A stretch of 64,000 nt of DNA, from assembly GCA_013349435.1 (NCBI GenBank), contig DUZQ01000004.1, positions 1 through 64,000 on the forward strand, read 5' to 3'. Of this stretch, positions 36,014 through 45,859 are shown in pieces. This DNA comes from Planctomycetota bacterium (GTDB lineage: Bacteria > Planctomycetota > Phycisphaerae > Sedimentisphaerales > Anaerohalosphaeraceae). The position numbers and the translations under genes were made by a program. The notes beneath the pieces were generated by a model. It saw only the letters and a program-made list of their open reading frames with translations. It had not been told where the DNA came from and searched no databases. Each line of letters opens with the position of its first letter. The stretch's first letter is position 1.

Positions 36014-36093
36014 TTAGTCTTATTCACCAGTATCTGAAGTCATTTGCCGAATCCTTGAAGCACTGTTTTGCAAAGGGGCCGGATTAGTGTCAA

Positions 36094-36122
36094 AGTATAA
36101 GGATTCGAGCAGAACGAGTCAA
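36094..36122 (-). promoter_or_regulatory. Promoter of the polysaccharide operon
   Basis: On the minus strand TTGACT (36117-36122), 17 bases, TATACT (36094-36099). The transcript would start near 36087 and have a leader of about 75 bases before the flippase. Confidence 0.65.
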
Positions 36123-36216
36123 CTTTCAGCCCAAATAGAAATTGTTTTTGGTCTTGGTTTGTGGTAGGGTTAAAGGGGTGCATTCGGACGTTATTGCAGG
36201 GTCAAGGAACTAAGTA

Positions 36217-38202
36217 ATGGGGAAAACATTAACATATAAGATACTCGAGAAGCATTTGGCTGCCGGCGAGCTTGTCGCCGGTGAGCCGATTGGGATTCGT
36301 ATAGACCAGACGCTCACACAGGATGCAACGGGAACGACTGCGTTTTTGCTGTTTGAATCGATGGGCGTGCGCCGGGTAAAAACGGAGCTTTCCGTTAGTT
36401 ATGTTGACCACAATATGAGCCAGTTCGGCCCGGAGAACCACAACGACCATTTGTATCTCCAGACGGCGGCAGCCAGGGCGGGTGCTTATCACTCGCGCCC
36501 CGGAAACGGAATATGCCATCAGGTCCATCTCGAACGGTTCGCAAGGCCCGGCGCGACCCTGCTCGGCAGCGATTCACATACCCCCACGTGCGGTGGTATG
36601 GGGATGCTTGCTATCGGAGCGGGCGGGATGGATGTGGCGGCGGCGATGGCCGGGGGCGTGTTTTACCTTACCTGTCCTAAAGTTTTGGGAGTGAAACTTA
36701 AAGGCAAACTGAAAGACTGGGTGGCAGGCAAAGATGTGATTTTCAAGCTGCTTGGTATCCTTTCAACAAAGGGAAACGTAGGTTGGGTGGTGGAGTATTT
36801 CGGCGAAGGTGCAGGGAGTCTAACCGTGCCGCAGCGGGCAACTATTACCAATATGGGCGCCGAGCTTGGTGTTACAACGAGTATGTTTGCCTCTGACGAA
36901 CAGACAAAATGGTTCCTGGGTGCCGAGGGGCGCGAGGATGTTTACGAGTATTTAACCGCCGACGAAGGCGCCGAGTATGACCGTGTCATAGAAATCGACC
37001 TTTCGGCCCTGGAGCCTTTGGCGGCGTGCCCGTCTTCACCGGATAATATAAGTCCCGTGAGCGAGATAGCCGGGCTGCAAGTCGCCCAGGTTATCATCGG
37101 CAGTTGTACAAATTCCAGTTATGCCGATTTGATGATGGCCGCAGAGGTACTAAAAGGCAGGCGGACGGACCCGATGGTGGAGTTTGCAGTCGCTTGCGGG
37201 AGCAGAGGTGTGCTGAATATGCTGGCAAAGAACGGCGCCCTTTCGGATATTATCTCGGCCGGTGCGAGAGTTCTGGAAAGCGGGTGCGGCCCTTGTATCG
37301 GACAGGGTTTCTCGCCTGCCGAGGGTGTGGTGAGCCTGCGGACGTTTAACAGAAATTTTTCCGGCAGAAGCGGCACAAGAGACGACCAGGTGTATTTAGT
37401 CAGCCCCGAAACGGCGGTGGCATCGGCGATTATGGGCCGAATAACCGACCCGAGAATGCTTAAAACCGTGATGGGCGTAAAGTACCCGAAGATTGAGCTG
37501 CCGCGCCGGTTCCTGGTTGACGACGGCATGATAGTCAAGCCTCTCACCGAGGCCGAGGCCGCTAAAACCAAAGTGATTCGCGGCTCGACTATCGTGGTGC
37601 CCCAAAAGCCGTCCCGATTGACCGATAAACTTACCGGCAGGATATTGCTCAAATGCGCCGACAAGGTAACAACGGACCATATTATGCCGGCAGGCGCGTT
37701 TCTGAAATACCGCTCGAATGTGCCTGAATATGCGAAGGTGGTATTTGACTGCTTCAATGAGCCGGAAAAACCCACGTTTGCCGACCGGGCACTTGCGCTC
37801 AAGGCCGAAGGAATCGCCGGGATAGTAGTGGCCGGCGAAAGTTACGGGCAAGGCTCCAGCAGAGAGCACGCGGCGCTTTGCCCGATGTACCTCGGAGTCA
37901 GGGCGGTTATCGCAAAGAGTATCGAGCGGATTCATAAGGCGAATCTGATTAATTTTGCTATTGTACCGCTGGAATTCGCCGATGTTGACGATTACGACAG
38001 AATCGCAGCAGGTGACGAGCTTGAGATAGACAATCTTTTGGAAGGTATTGAAAAAGCTGACCAGGTATTGGTCAAGGACAGGACAAGCGGTTTCGATTTT
38101 GCCGCAAAGCTGACACTTCCCCGACGTGCCAGAGATATACTGTTAGCCGGGGGTATGCTCAACTTTATCGGTTCGGAGGTCGGAAAAGATGACCGTCGGT
38201 GA
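36217..38202 (+). CDS. acn: Aconitate hydratase, short (Aquifex-type) form
   Basis: TCA-cycle enzyme interconverting citrate and isocitrate. The 661 residues fit the short aconitase class rather than the roughly 890-residue AcnA. Fe-S cluster ligands are C297 (IGSCTNSS), C357 and C360 (SGCGPCIGQG). LGSDSHTPTCGGMGMLAIG is the substrate motif, and the swivel domain has TTDHIMPAG and GESYGQGSSREHAAL with the catalytic Ser. It overlaps the next gene by 14 bases. It heads a run with a LOG-like gene, a secreted protein and hisD. Confidence 0.93.
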   Translation: MGKTLTYKILEKHLAAGELVAGEPIGIRIDQTLTQDATGTTAFLLFESMGVRRVKTELSVSYVDHNMSQFGPENHNDHLYLQTAAARAGAYHSRPGNGICHQVHLERFARPGATLLGSDSHTPTCGGMGMLAIGAGGMDVAAAMAGGVFYLTCPKVLGVKLKGKLKDWVAGKDVIFKLLGILSTKGNVGWVVEYFGEGAGSLTVPQRATITNMGAELGVTTSMFASDEQTKWFLGAEGREDVYEYLTADEGAEYDRVIEIDLSALEPLAACPSSPDNISPVSEIAGLQVAQVIIGSCTNSSYADLMMAAEVLKGRRTDPMVEFAVACGSRGVLNMLAKNGALSDIISAGARVLESGCGPCIGQGFSPAEGVVSLRTFNRNFSGRSGTRDDQVYLVSPETAVASAIMGRITDPRMLKTVMGVKYPKIELPRRFLVDDGMIVKPLTEAEAAKTKVIRGSTIVVPQKPSRLTDKLTGRILLKCADKVTTDHIMPAGAFLKYRSNVPEYAKVVFDCFNEPEKPTFADRALALKAEGIAGIVVAGESYGQGSSREHAALCPMYLGVRAVIAKSIERIHKANLINFAIVPLEFADVDDYDRIAAGDELEIDNLLEGIEKADQVLVKDRTSGFDFAAKLTLPRRARDILLAGGMLNFIGSEVGKDDRR

Positions 38203-38728
38203 GAGGATTATAACTGTATTCGGCACAGGCAAAGCCGGGCCGGGTGACGAAGTGTTTCAACTTGCTTACGAGGTGGGTAATGTCCTGGCACGGAGGGGAT
38301 TTGTCGTGGCAAACGGCGGATACGGCGGGACAATGTCGGCAGCGGCAAAAGGGGCGAGGCAGGTCGGCGGTGAGGTTGTCGGCGTAACATGCACAGCCTT
38401 TGGGCGGGGCGGGGCAAATGAATATGTAACGAAGGAAATTTTAACCGAGTCCTTAGACGAGCGGTTAGAGAAGCTGGTCGAACTTGGCGATGCATACGTG
38501 GTATTGGCTGGCGGGACGGGGACTCTGCTTGAATTGGCATACGTGTGGGAGTTTAAGAACAAGGGCTTTTTATCAGCGGACAGACCGATTATAATAGTGG
38601 GCCGGTTCTGGAAGTCTCTTTTAGAGTTGATTGACACGATGGACCCGGACAGCAGCAGATGCCTGGAAGTTGTCCCAGGCGCGACAGAGGTAGTGGAAAT
38701 TTTGGCTGGAAGGGCAAATGAGAGCTGA
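38189..38728 (+). CDS. LOG-family (TIGR00725-like) nucleotide-binding protein
   Basis: A 179-residue Rossmann-like protein related to LOG/lysine-decarboxylase-like proteins. VANGGYGGTMSAAAKGA is the first family motif and VVLAGGTGTLLEL (residues 104-116) the second; the classic PGGxGTxxE reads AGGTGTLLE here. LOG enzymes release cytokinin-like bases from nucleoside monophosphates, but many bacterial members have unknown substrates. The start lies within the end of the aconitase gene (14-base overlap), and the stop overlaps the following gene by 11 bases, so expression is coupled. Confidence 0.85.
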   Translation: MTVGERIITVFGTGKAGPGDEVFQLAYEVGNVLARRGFVVANGGYGGTMSAAAKGARQVGGEVVGVTCTAFGRGGANEYVTKEILTESLDERLEKLVELGDAYVVLAGGTGTLLELAYVWEFKNKGFLSADRPIIIVGRFWKSLLELIDTMDPDSSRCLEVVPGATEVVEILAGRANES

Positions 38729-39596
38729 AACAGCGGTTATCCTGATACTGAGCCTTACCGGGGGTATGAGAGCCTTCGGCGCAGAAGAAACTACTCAGGC
38801 CCGGGACGCAAAGACATTTGGTTTTATCAGAGAAGGTTTTGTGCTCGATGGTGTTGAAGGCACGGTTACCCGGTCCCCGGCAGGCGACAGGTGGCTCTTT
38901 GCCGCCGACGATGATATAAGCGACGGCAGGGGCGTTATCAAAGCGGGCTGCAAGACTGAGCTTTTACCTTCGGGGACTCTTGAAAAAATTGAAGCGCAGA
39001 TTAACCGGGGCCGGGCGAGCACCGATGTCAGATTGTGGGCGATTTTTACAAGGTACAGTAACAGGCACCGTCTCGGAGGCACCGGGCGGGATAAACCTTC
39101 GGACGATAAAGAATTCTTCGACAGAAATTTTCTGTTTGTGTGGTACTTTATTCCAATGAGTGCCGCCGAGAGCAGGCCGGATGAAATCGAGGATGAGACA
39201 GAAGACCAGCGCAAGGCCGAAGCAACAGATGAAGAAGATTCGATAATACCTGATGATGTGATGGCGATGCTCAAACCCAAGCGGATGGTGAATCTTGCAA
39301 GGCTGAAGAAGCTGGATATCGAAGGGGATATGATGCTGGCCGACCGGACCGGCTTTATTGTTTCAGATGAAACAGGCAGGTCTTTTAAGCTTGACGGTCT
39401 CGGCAGGAACGTCGAAGATGTTTCATTTCGACTTTTAGAGTCTGAGGTACTGGAGCGGGTTGAGGCGGATTTGGCCTACTCACCTTATCGGCAAAGGTAC
39501 CGCGCAGCCGGCAGAATAACAAAATACAATGGCGGGTTCTATATGCTTCTGCAGCGGGCGGTAAGAACATACAGCCACGGAAACTTTGCAAGATAA
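38718..39596 (+). CDS. Secreted protein of unknown function
   Basis: A 292-residue protein with a signal peptide (about 1-21, probable cut after AFGA). The mature part has two similar beta-rich segments: GTVTRSPAGDRWLFA..LLPSGTLEKIEA early and RTGFIVSDETGRSFKL..LLESEVLERVEADLAYSP late, separated by an acidic loop (about 155-180). The recurrence suggests an internal duplication of one domain. I do not recognise the family. It overlaps the LOG-like gene and is followed at once by hisD, whose probable ribosome binding site spans its stop codon. Confidence 0.7.
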   Translation: MRAETAVILILSLTGGMRAFGAEETTQARDAKTFGFIREGFVLDGVEGTVTRSPAGDRWLFAADDDISDGRGVIKAGCKTELLPSGTLEKIEAQINRGRASTDVRLWAIFTRYSNRHRLGGTGRDKPSDDKEFFDRNFLFVWYFIPMSAAESRPDEIEDETEDQRKAEATDEEDSIIPDDVMAMLKPKRMVNLARLKKLDIEGDMMLADRTGFIVSDETGRSFKLDGLGRNVEDVSFRLLESEVLERVEADLAYSPYRQRYRAAGRITKYNGGFYMLLQRAVRTYSHGNFAR

Positions 39597-39606
39597 AGGA
39601 GTTATC

Positions 39607-40911
39607 TTGAGCCGCAGATTCGACCAAATACTAATCTCTCACAAACAAACTGACTTTGTCAAGAGATTGAGAGATTTACGTTTTGCAATAGTTCATGCAA
39701 CAAGATTTAAGCTGTATTCAAAAGACCACCAAGCCCTGCAGCGGATTATGCAGGATGTTTTTGAAAAGAAAGATGCAGCATTAGCTGAATACACTTCGAA
39801 ATTTGATGGTGTACTTCTTAAACCCGAGCAATTCCGGGTGGACGTATCAGAATTAGAAAAAGCTCACAAGCAGATTGACCAGGCTCTTTTGGCTTCTGCT
39901 CGTAGGGCAATTGACAATGTAAGAGAGTACCAGGAAAAAATCTTCATCGGCAAAAGCATTTCCGGTAAGGTCAAGTACACTCCCATCAAGCGAGTCGGTA
40001 TTTGTGTGCCGGGCGCATCAGCCCCGCTTCCCTCTACTGTAATAATGACTGCGGTCCCTGCACAGGTCGCGGGCGTTGAAGAAATCGTAGTGGTTTCTCC
40101 TCCGCGGTATAATGGAACTATTCATCCAGTGATTCTTGCAATTTGTCATGAACTTGGAATTAAGGAGGTTTATCGTATCGGCGGAGCCCAGGCGGTGGCC
40201 GCACTTGCGCAGGGTACCGACACAATTAAAAAAGTTTATAAAATTGTCGGCCCGGGGAACCGGTGGGTTTCAATGGCAAAACGAGAAGTACTTGGGTTGG
40301 TTGATATTGATTCGGTTGCAGGGCCGAGCGAGGTCTTGATAATAGCCGACGACAGAGCAAATCCCGCATTTCTGGCTGCTGATATGCTTAGCCAGGCAGA
40401 GCATGACCCGGGAAGTGCGATTTTATTTACGGATTCGGAAAATCTCGCTGAAAAAGTCTGTTACGAGCTTGAAAAACAAGTCGCCCAGTTAGACCGTGCG
40501 GAAGGAACGGCACGCTGCCTGAAAGAATTTAGCGGGATTTTTATATTTGAGAATTTAGATGATGCCGCTTTTTGGGCAGATGATTTTGCAGCCGAGCATC
40601 TACAGATTCAGTGCGGCAAAAAGAGCAGGGAAATAGCAGACAAAATAGAAAATGCCGGTGCGATATTTATCGGCGCCTATTCGCCGGTTGCTGTTGGAGA
40701 TTATTGGGCGGGGCCCAGTCATACGTTGCCGACAGGGATGACTGCAAAGTTTTTTAGTGCCCTAAGCGCAAATGATTTTGTCAAGTCCACGAGCATTATC
40801 GAGTACAGCAGGGAGCAGTTGGAAGCCGGTTCCGATGATATTATTCGCCTGGCGATGGTTGAGGGTCTTGACGCACACGCAAAAAGCGTTCAAATCCGCT
40901 GTGAGAAATAG
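39607..40911 (+). CDS. hisD: Histidinol dehydrogenase
   Basis: Last two oxidations of histidine synthesis, histidinol to histidine with NAD+. Landmarks: VGICVPGASAPLPSTVIMTA (in place of the usual VGxYVPGGxAxYPS), YRIGGAQAVAALAQGT, IVGPGN, IDSVAGPSEVLIIAD, the zinc region MLSQAEHDPGSAILFT and AAEHLQI, and VGDYWAGPSHTLPTG. I chose TTG 39607 because AAAGGAG (39595-39601) is well placed; this gives 434 residues, normal for HisD. It is the fourth gene of the aconitase run, not in a his operon. Confidence 0.95.
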   Translation: MSRRFDQILISHKQTDFVKRLRDLRFAIVHATRFKLYSKDHQALQRIMQDVFEKKDAALAEYTSKFDGVLLKPEQFRVDVSELEKAHKQIDQALLASARRAIDNVREYQEKIFIGKSISGKVKYTPIKRVGICVPGASAPLPSTVIMTAVPAQVAGVEEIVVVSPPRYNGTIHPVILAICHELGIKEVYRIGGAQAVAALAQGTDTIKKVYKIVGPGNRWVSMAKREVLGLVDIDSVAGPSEVLIIADDRANPAFLAADMLSQAEHDPGSAILFTDSENLAEKVCYELEKQVAQLDRAEGTARCLKEFSGIFIFENLDDAAFWADDFAAEHLQIQCGKKSREIADKIENAGAIFIGAYSPVAVGDYWAGPSHTLPTGMTAKFFSALSANDFVKSTSIIEYSREQLEAGSDDIIRLAMVEGLDAHAKSVQIRCEK

Positions 40912-40981
40912 CGACACTTTGCAGCGTAGGTTAAGAGAAAAAAATATACCCGGATGAGCATGCGCTTTCAAAGATGACCGA

Positions 40982-41833
40982 TTAAAAACCGTTGTTGTAG
41001 TACTCCCGGTGGCCGTCATCGCTGTCATAGCTAACGGGTTGTGCAACGGTCTCGGTGATTTGAATCCGCTGAATGCTCTCTGCGCATCTGGTTGTGCTGT
41101 CGATCGTCACCAGAACCGCACTCATTCGGACGTCGCCGGTAGCTATCTCAAACGGATACGGCATTTGCGTTCTAAACGCCTTTATTACACTCTCGACTTT
41201 TCTGCCCAAAACCGAATCATGCGCCCCCGTCATTCCCACGTCAGTAATGTATGCGGTACCTTTGGGCAGGATTTTCTCATCCGCCGTGGTTATGTGTGTA
41301 TGCGAACCGAAGACACAACTGACCTTACCGTCGAGATAGTAACCCATCGCGACCTTTTCACTGGTCGCCTCGGCATGCATATCAACCACGATTATATCCG
41401 CCTGTCGCTGCAGCCGGCCTAATATATCGTCGATTTTAGCGTATGGACAATCAGCAGGTTTCATAAACATCCGACCGATGAGCGCCACGACACCTACAAC
41501 CGCGCCTTTATGCGTCTGATACAGTGCAAAATCCTTCCCCGCCGCCTGTGGTGACAAGTTGGCCGGGCGAACGATGTTGTTCGCCGACTCCAGAATCGGG
41601 ATGATTTCCTTCTTGCGGTACGTATGGTCGCCAAGTGTAATAAGGTCGGCACCGTACTTAAGCAGCTTGTCGTAAATCTGTGTAGTAAGCCCGGACCCCC
41701 CCGCCGCGTTTTCCGCATTGACCACCACACAGTCAATATTATTGTCCCTTACCACCCCGGACAACCTCTGCGAGAGGATATGCCTTCCGGGCCGACCCAC
41801 GACATCGCCAACACAAAGAATGTTTACCTTCAT
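40982..41833 (-). CDS. ymdB: YmdB-family metallophosphoesterase
   Basis: A 283-residue member of the TIGR00282 family. ILCVGDVVGRPGR, VVNAENAAGGSGLT (GENAxGG-like), ITLGDHTYRKKEI and FGSHTHITTADEKIL are the metal-binding motifs. The Bacillus protein is a 2',3'-cyclic nucleotide phosphodiesterase that affects motility and biofilm choice. A Tyr/Asp-rich C-terminal tail of about 20 residues is added. It follows rny by 77 bases in the same direction, the common rny-ymdB pairing. Confidence 0.92.
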   Translation of the reverse strand: MKVNILCVGDVVGRPGRHILSQRLSGVVRDNNIDCVVVNAENAAGGSGLTTQIYDKLLKYGADLITLGDHTYRKKEIIPILESANNIVRPANLSPQAAGKDFALYQTHKGAVVGVVALIGRMFMKPADCPYAKIDDILGRLQRQADIIVVDMHAEATSEKVAMGYYLDGKVSCVFGSHTHITTADEKILPKGTAYITDVGMTGAHDSVLGRKVESVIKAFRTQMPYPFEIATGDVRMSAVLVTIDSTTRCAESIQRIQITETVAQPVSYDSDDGHREYYNNGF

Positions 41834-41910
41834 ATCAAAATCCCAATCCGCCGCCGAACAAGACGGATACAGAAATAAACAGAAAATGGTAAATAGTCAA
41901 CAGTCAATTC

Positions 41911-43482
41911 TCAGCGGGCATATTCCACGCAACGAAGCTCACGAAGCAAAGTTACTTTAATCTCCCCGGGATACGTCATTTGTTCCTCAATCTTTTTTGC
42001 GATGTCGCGGGCAATCTTCACGGCGGACTCATCGTCAACATTCTCGGCGTCAACGATAACTCGAACCTCTCGACCGGCCTGAATCGCATAGCAGTTCTCA
42101 ACACCTTTGAAACCACTTGAAATTTCCTCCAGCTTTTCAAGCCTTTTGATATACCTTTCCAGCGTTTCCCGTCTTGCACCCGGACGAGAGGCGCTGATGG
42201 CGTCAGCGGCAGCCACCAGAGGCGTATATGGATTGTCGGCGGGGATATCCCCGTGGTGGCCTTCAACCGCATTCAATATCACAGGCGACTCCCTGAAACG
42301 CTTCAGATAATTCGCACCGATTGTGGGGTGTCCTCCTTCCATCTCGCGATCCATAGCCTTGCCGATGTCGTGCAGAAATCCCGCTCTCCTGGCTATAGTA
42401 CCGTCAAGATTCAGTTCGTCGGCCATCACCTGCGTCAGAAACGCCACCTCTATACTGTGCCTAAGAACATTTTGTCCATAGCTCGTCCTGTAGTGCAGAG
42501 AGCCCATCCGCGACAGAATCTTGTTGTTAAGACCCCGAACGTCCACCTCAACCGCCGCTTCCTTGCCCAGCCGCAGGACCTTCTGGTTGACGTCCTTTTT
42601 GGTCTGAGCCACTAATTCTTCAATTCGACTCGGATGAATCCGGCCGTCCTGAATAAGCCTCTCCATGCTTTGCCTTGCTACTTCGCGTCTTATGGGGTTG
42701 AATCCACTGACAACGATTACACCCGGTGTATCATCCACAATCACATCAACACCGGTGGCCTTCTCAAACGCCCGGATATTCCTGCCTTCTCTGCCGATAA
42801 TTCTGCCTTTCATCTCGTCGTTGGGAATATCCACGGTCGAAACACTCGCCTCGCACGTCTGCTCCGCGGCGTATCGCTGAATAGCTGTGTTAATAATCTC
42901 TCTGCTTTTTACCTCCGCTTTCTCCTCGGCCTCTGCAACCTTGCGCTGAATCACCGCGTTCATTTCGTGTTCACACTCGTCCTCAAGCCGGGATAGCAGA
43001 AGCTCTTTAGCGGTCTCAATATCCATTGAAGCAATCTTCAGCAACTGGTTCTTCTGCTGTGCTATCAGGTTCGAAAGCTGTTTGTTTCTTGCATCATAAC
43101 TTTGTTTCTTCCGGTCCAGCTCATGCTCGGTTTCCCGCAACTGTTTCTCACGCTGACCAAGTTGTTCGCTCTGACGGTCCAGGACGTCTTCACGTTTACT
43201 GAGTCTTTTTTCCTGACCACGAAGCTGGGACCGTGTCTGATTCACCTCGGCGGCAAACTCCTCTTTCTTCTTAATTAGCTCCTCTGCCACCTCCATTTGA
43301 GCCGACTTGACAATGCTTTCCGCCTGGTGCTTGGCGCTGTCTATGCGTCTTTCCAACTCATCTTCGGCGCTCTTTACCTTTCGCCTGAAGATAAGCTGCT
43401 GCGTCAAAACCGCAATCGCCCCCCCCGAGATAACACCTAAAATCCCTATGAATATTGCATCAATTTGTTCCGGTATGTTCAT
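41911..43482 (-). CDS. rny: Ribonuclease Y
   Basis: Membrane-bound endoribonuclease starting mRNA decay. N-terminal membrane helix (about 11-33), long coiled coil (about 35-190), KH domain with [17 protein letters not shown], and HD domain with [10 protein letters not shown] and [13 protein letters not shown] carrying the catalytic His-Asp pair. The ending [14 protein letters not shown] resembles the usual VTVIRExRAVEYAK. The 523 residues match the family. A promoter candidate lies about 540 bases upstream, implying a long leader. Confidence 0.95.
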   Translation of the reverse strand: MNIPEQIDAIFIGILGVISGGAIAVLTQQLIFRRKVKSAEDELERRIDSAKHQAESIVKSAQMEVAEELIKKKEEFAAEVNQTRSQLRGQEKRLSKREDVLDRQSEQLGQREKQLRETEHELDRKKQSYDARNKQLSNLIAQQKNQLLKIASMDIETAKELLLSRLEDECEHEMNAVIQRKVAEAEEKAEVKSREIINTAIQRYAAEQTCEASVSTVDIPNDEMKGRIIGREGRNIRAFEKATGVDVIVDDTPGVIVVSGFNPIRREVARQSMERLIQDGRIHPSRIEELVAQTKKDVNQKVLRLGKEAAVEVDVRGLNNKILSRMGSLHYRTSYGQNVLRHSIEVAFLTQVMADELNLDGTIARRAGFLHDIGKAMDREMEGGHPTIGANYLKRFRESPVILNAVEGHHGDIPADNPYTPLVAAADAISASRPGARRETLERYIKRLEKLEEISSGFKGVENCYAIQAGREVRVIVDAENVDDESAVKIARDIAKKIEEQMTYPGEIKVTLLRELRCVEYAR

Positions 43483-44432
43483 CGTTCTTACCTTTCCGTT
43501 ACGTACCCCTAATCAGTTAATCAATATACTCATTCGGCGTCTGCGCGAATTCGAGGTCCGCTCGCGCTGTTGGCAGGAAAAGCTAACAAAGAAATGTAAT
43601 ATGGTAGATGTAGTCTATCTTAAAAAAAAGCGTTAACGACACGGCGCACTATTAAACCATAGAAGGCTTAGTCTTCTTCGTATCGATGAATTTCGTTTTC
43701 TTGACAAGCCCGTCAAGCTTACTCTCCACAACAAGCCCATCCGTTCCTTGGCCGGGCAAACGCCTTTATACACAGATTTCCAAATCACCATACTCACCGA
43801 CACTTCGGAAAATCCGGACTCGGCAAAGTTATTTAACTCTATCTGACAAAATGCCTTTCGCCCTTTCCTTATGCTGCCGGTGTTCTTATAGCTTTGCTAC
43901 CAGTTCAAGCCTTTCAAAGATGCCTTTATTTTTATTACACAATATTACAAAACAGCGCGAAAAAAACACTACTCCATTCACGAGAACGCTCGCGCTTCAG
44001 ACCCGTATATATTGGGCCTCAAACTTTATCATACAATATTTTACGTTTCAGTCAAGGTAAAAAAGCAGCCAAAGCCTTATTTTTCATAAATTGAGTGCTT
44101 TTGCTCTCGGCTTTAAAGTGCGGAGGTTTCACAATCTCAAGCCGGGGAAGTTCTCATTTTCTCAGCCTGATTAGACCTGTCAGACGCTTTATGCAGAACT
44201 AAAAACCGTCAACCGGCGATTTATTATGGGACCTGCAGATACTGGCGCCTCGCCTGCAACGAAAAAAAATACATTTTTGCCAAATCTAACTGAAATCGCC
44301 CCCCAATTGCGCCGAATAAAGCTACGCAGGAAGAACCGGACAGAGGTGTTGATGCGGATACTTTTGCCGGTCTAAGCCCGCAAGATTATGTTTTTCGTCC
44401 GCTTTGCGACGTCGGGATATGGGTGTTTCGAT
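43483..44432. other. 950-base spacer upstream of rny
   Basis: No convincing gene was found; frames here are short and of poor coding character. On the minus strand a good promoter (44028-44055) would give a leader of about 540 bases before rny. Within it AGCGCGA/TCGCGCT (43990-43996 with 43954-43960) can form a stem, followed on the minus strand by a T-rich stretch. The proximal part may hold a short minus-strand peptide ending KKTKFIDTKKTKPSMV (stop near 43654), but its start is unclear. Confidence 0.4.
44028..44055 (-). promoter_or_regulatory. Candidate promoter toward rny
   Basis: Minus strand TTGACT (44050-44055), 16 bases, TATGAT (44028-44033). The transcript would run from about 44021 to rny at 43482. 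Confidence 0.5.
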
Positions 44433-45011
44433 ATGCAAAAAAGAAAAGACGTTTTAACGACCGGACAGGTCGCTCAGATATGTAAGGTAGCGCCTCGCAC
44501 AGTTACTAAATGGTTCGACTCCGGCCAGTTAAAGGGCTACCGCATACCAGGCTCGAGAGACAGAAGAATCCCCACCAGCGAACTGATTCGTTTTATGAAG
44601 GCTCACAATATCCCTACCGATGCGGTCGAAGTCGGAAAGATGCGAATCCTCGTTATCGACAGCGACTGGGAAGCCGCCGAAAATCTTGCCAAAGCGCTTC
44701 AGACCAAGAGTAATTACGAATTACAGACCGCACATAACGGTTTTGACGCCGGCCTGATTGCACAAAAGCTCGTTCCGCATGTCATCATAATAAATCTTAT
44801 GGCCAGCGACATCGACGCCACTCAGGTCTGTAAATACGTCAGGACCAATGAAGACCTGGGCGGCACAAAGGTTGTCGCCATGGCCAACAAGCTAAGCGAA
44901 GGCGAAATCGAAGCACTCCATCAAAAAGGCTTCGATGCGGTCATCACAGATCCCGCCGACATCTATAAAATCATCGGAACCATCGAAGAAGTTACCGCCA
45001 TCATTTACTGA
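44433..45011 (+). CDS. HTH (MerR/excisionase-type) regulator with a degenerate receiver domain
   Basis: A 192-residue protein. Residues about 5-58 form a MerR/BldC-type helix-turn-helix (LTTGQVAQICKVAPRTVTKWF, then GYRIPGSRDRRIP as the wing). Residues about 70-190 form a receiver-like domain starting MRILVIDSDWEAAENLAKAL. The acidic pair is kept (D76, D78), but the phosphoacceptor Asp is Asn121 (HVIIINLMASDID), and the Lys that normally precedes the Pro near the end is Asp (ITDPAD). It is therefore a pseudo-receiver, probably controlled without phosphorylation. ATG 44433 is chosen; an in-frame start 15 codons upstream adds no domain. Confidence 0.85.
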   Translation: MQKRKDVLTTGQVAQICKVAPRTVTKWFDSGQLKGYRIPGSRDRRIPTSELIRFMKAHNIPTDAVEVGKMRILVIDSDWEAAENLAKALQTKSNYELQTAHNGFDAGLIAQKLVPHVIIINLMASDIDATQVCKYVRTNEDLGGTKVVAMANKLSEGEIEALHQKGFDAVITDPADIYKIIGTIEEVTAIIY

Positions 45012-45136
45012 AAACCGATTTGGTAATTGGTTATAGAAACAATTGTCAATCGCAGCCAAAAAACATATAATCTTCATTTGCCGAACTAAACAAGTTACGT
45101 GTGCCTTTGTTTTACCCTTTGTTACTGGGCTGTGGA

Positions 45137-45841
45137 ATGAAAATTAAAAGCCGGGTCATCTACTTAACCGTTATAACCGTCGCGATGTGCATAATCACCG
45201 GTTGCAAAGCATCACCTGCTTCACCAACAGCCTTCATTCAGAACCATCAGATAATGACCGAAGACGGAAAATCACCGTTTCATCGTGTCTGGTACGACCC
45301 AAACACCAGTTGGGAGGGATACAATCGGATATTAATTAAGCCGGTAAGTACCTCTTACATCATCAAAGCCGGATGGTGGCAAGGTATCACTTTCGCGGTT
45401 GACCGTAAGAAAGATTCGAAGCGAATAGCAGATTATATGTGGACCAGGCTTTGCGGAGCCTTTGAATCAGACCCTGACGAGCGTTTTAAACCGGCCTATA
45501 TGCCCGGCCCGCATACGCTTATACTGGAGACGGCCCTGGTCGAACTTGTTCCCACCAAGGTCTGGCTAAATGCAGTCGGCACGGTCTTTGCATTAAGCAT
45601 TGATTACGGCTCTGTAGCTATGGAAACGAGGATCCGGGACGGAATAACCGGCAAAGTCATCGCAACTTTTGCCGACCGTGAGCACGGCAAGGCTTCATTG
45701 ATAAGCGTTGCCAATCTGACATGGTACTCGCACGCCAGACATATAATCGACGACTGGGCGCAGCAGATAGTGCAGGTACTAAAAACCGGCGGCTCAGAAC
45801 CCGTCCCCGACTCGCCGGCCTTTACCCTCCAGCCGTGGTGA
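45137..45841 (+). CDS. DUF3313-like lipoprotein
   Basis: A 234-residue exported protein. The signal peptide ends in a lipobox (IITGC), giving lipidation at about Cys21. The mature part resembles the DUF3313 family: NRILIKPVSTSYI near the start, then RIADYMWTRLCGAFE, HTLILETALVELVPTK and a C-terminal AxxIIDDWAQQIVQVL. Its role is unknown; such proteins are envelope lipoproteins. ATG 45137 is used. It is followed by more than a kilobase of non-coding DNA. Confidence 0.78.
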   Translation: MKIKSRVIYLTVITVAMCIITGCKASPASPTAFIQNHQIMTEDGKSPFHRVWYDPNTSWEGYNRILIKPVSTSYIIKAGWWQGITFAVDRKKDSKRIADYMWTRLCGAFESDPDERFKPAYMPGPHTLILETALVELVPTKVWLNAVGTVFALSIDYGSVAMETRIRDGITGKVIATFADREHGKASLISVANLTWYSHARHIIDDWAQQIVQVLKTGGSEPVPDSPAFTLQPW

Positions 45842-45859
45842 GATTTGATGAACTTTGCG

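Noticed and set aside
38189-38202. Possible frameshift joining aconitase and the LOG-like gene
   Set aside because: Both proteins have complete family ends and starts; the 14-base overlap is ordinary coupling.
43686-44060. Plus-strand frame of about 124 codons in the rny spacer
   Set aside because: The composition is Ser/Thr/Leu-rich without family resemblance, has no ribosome binding site, and opposes the likely rny leader.
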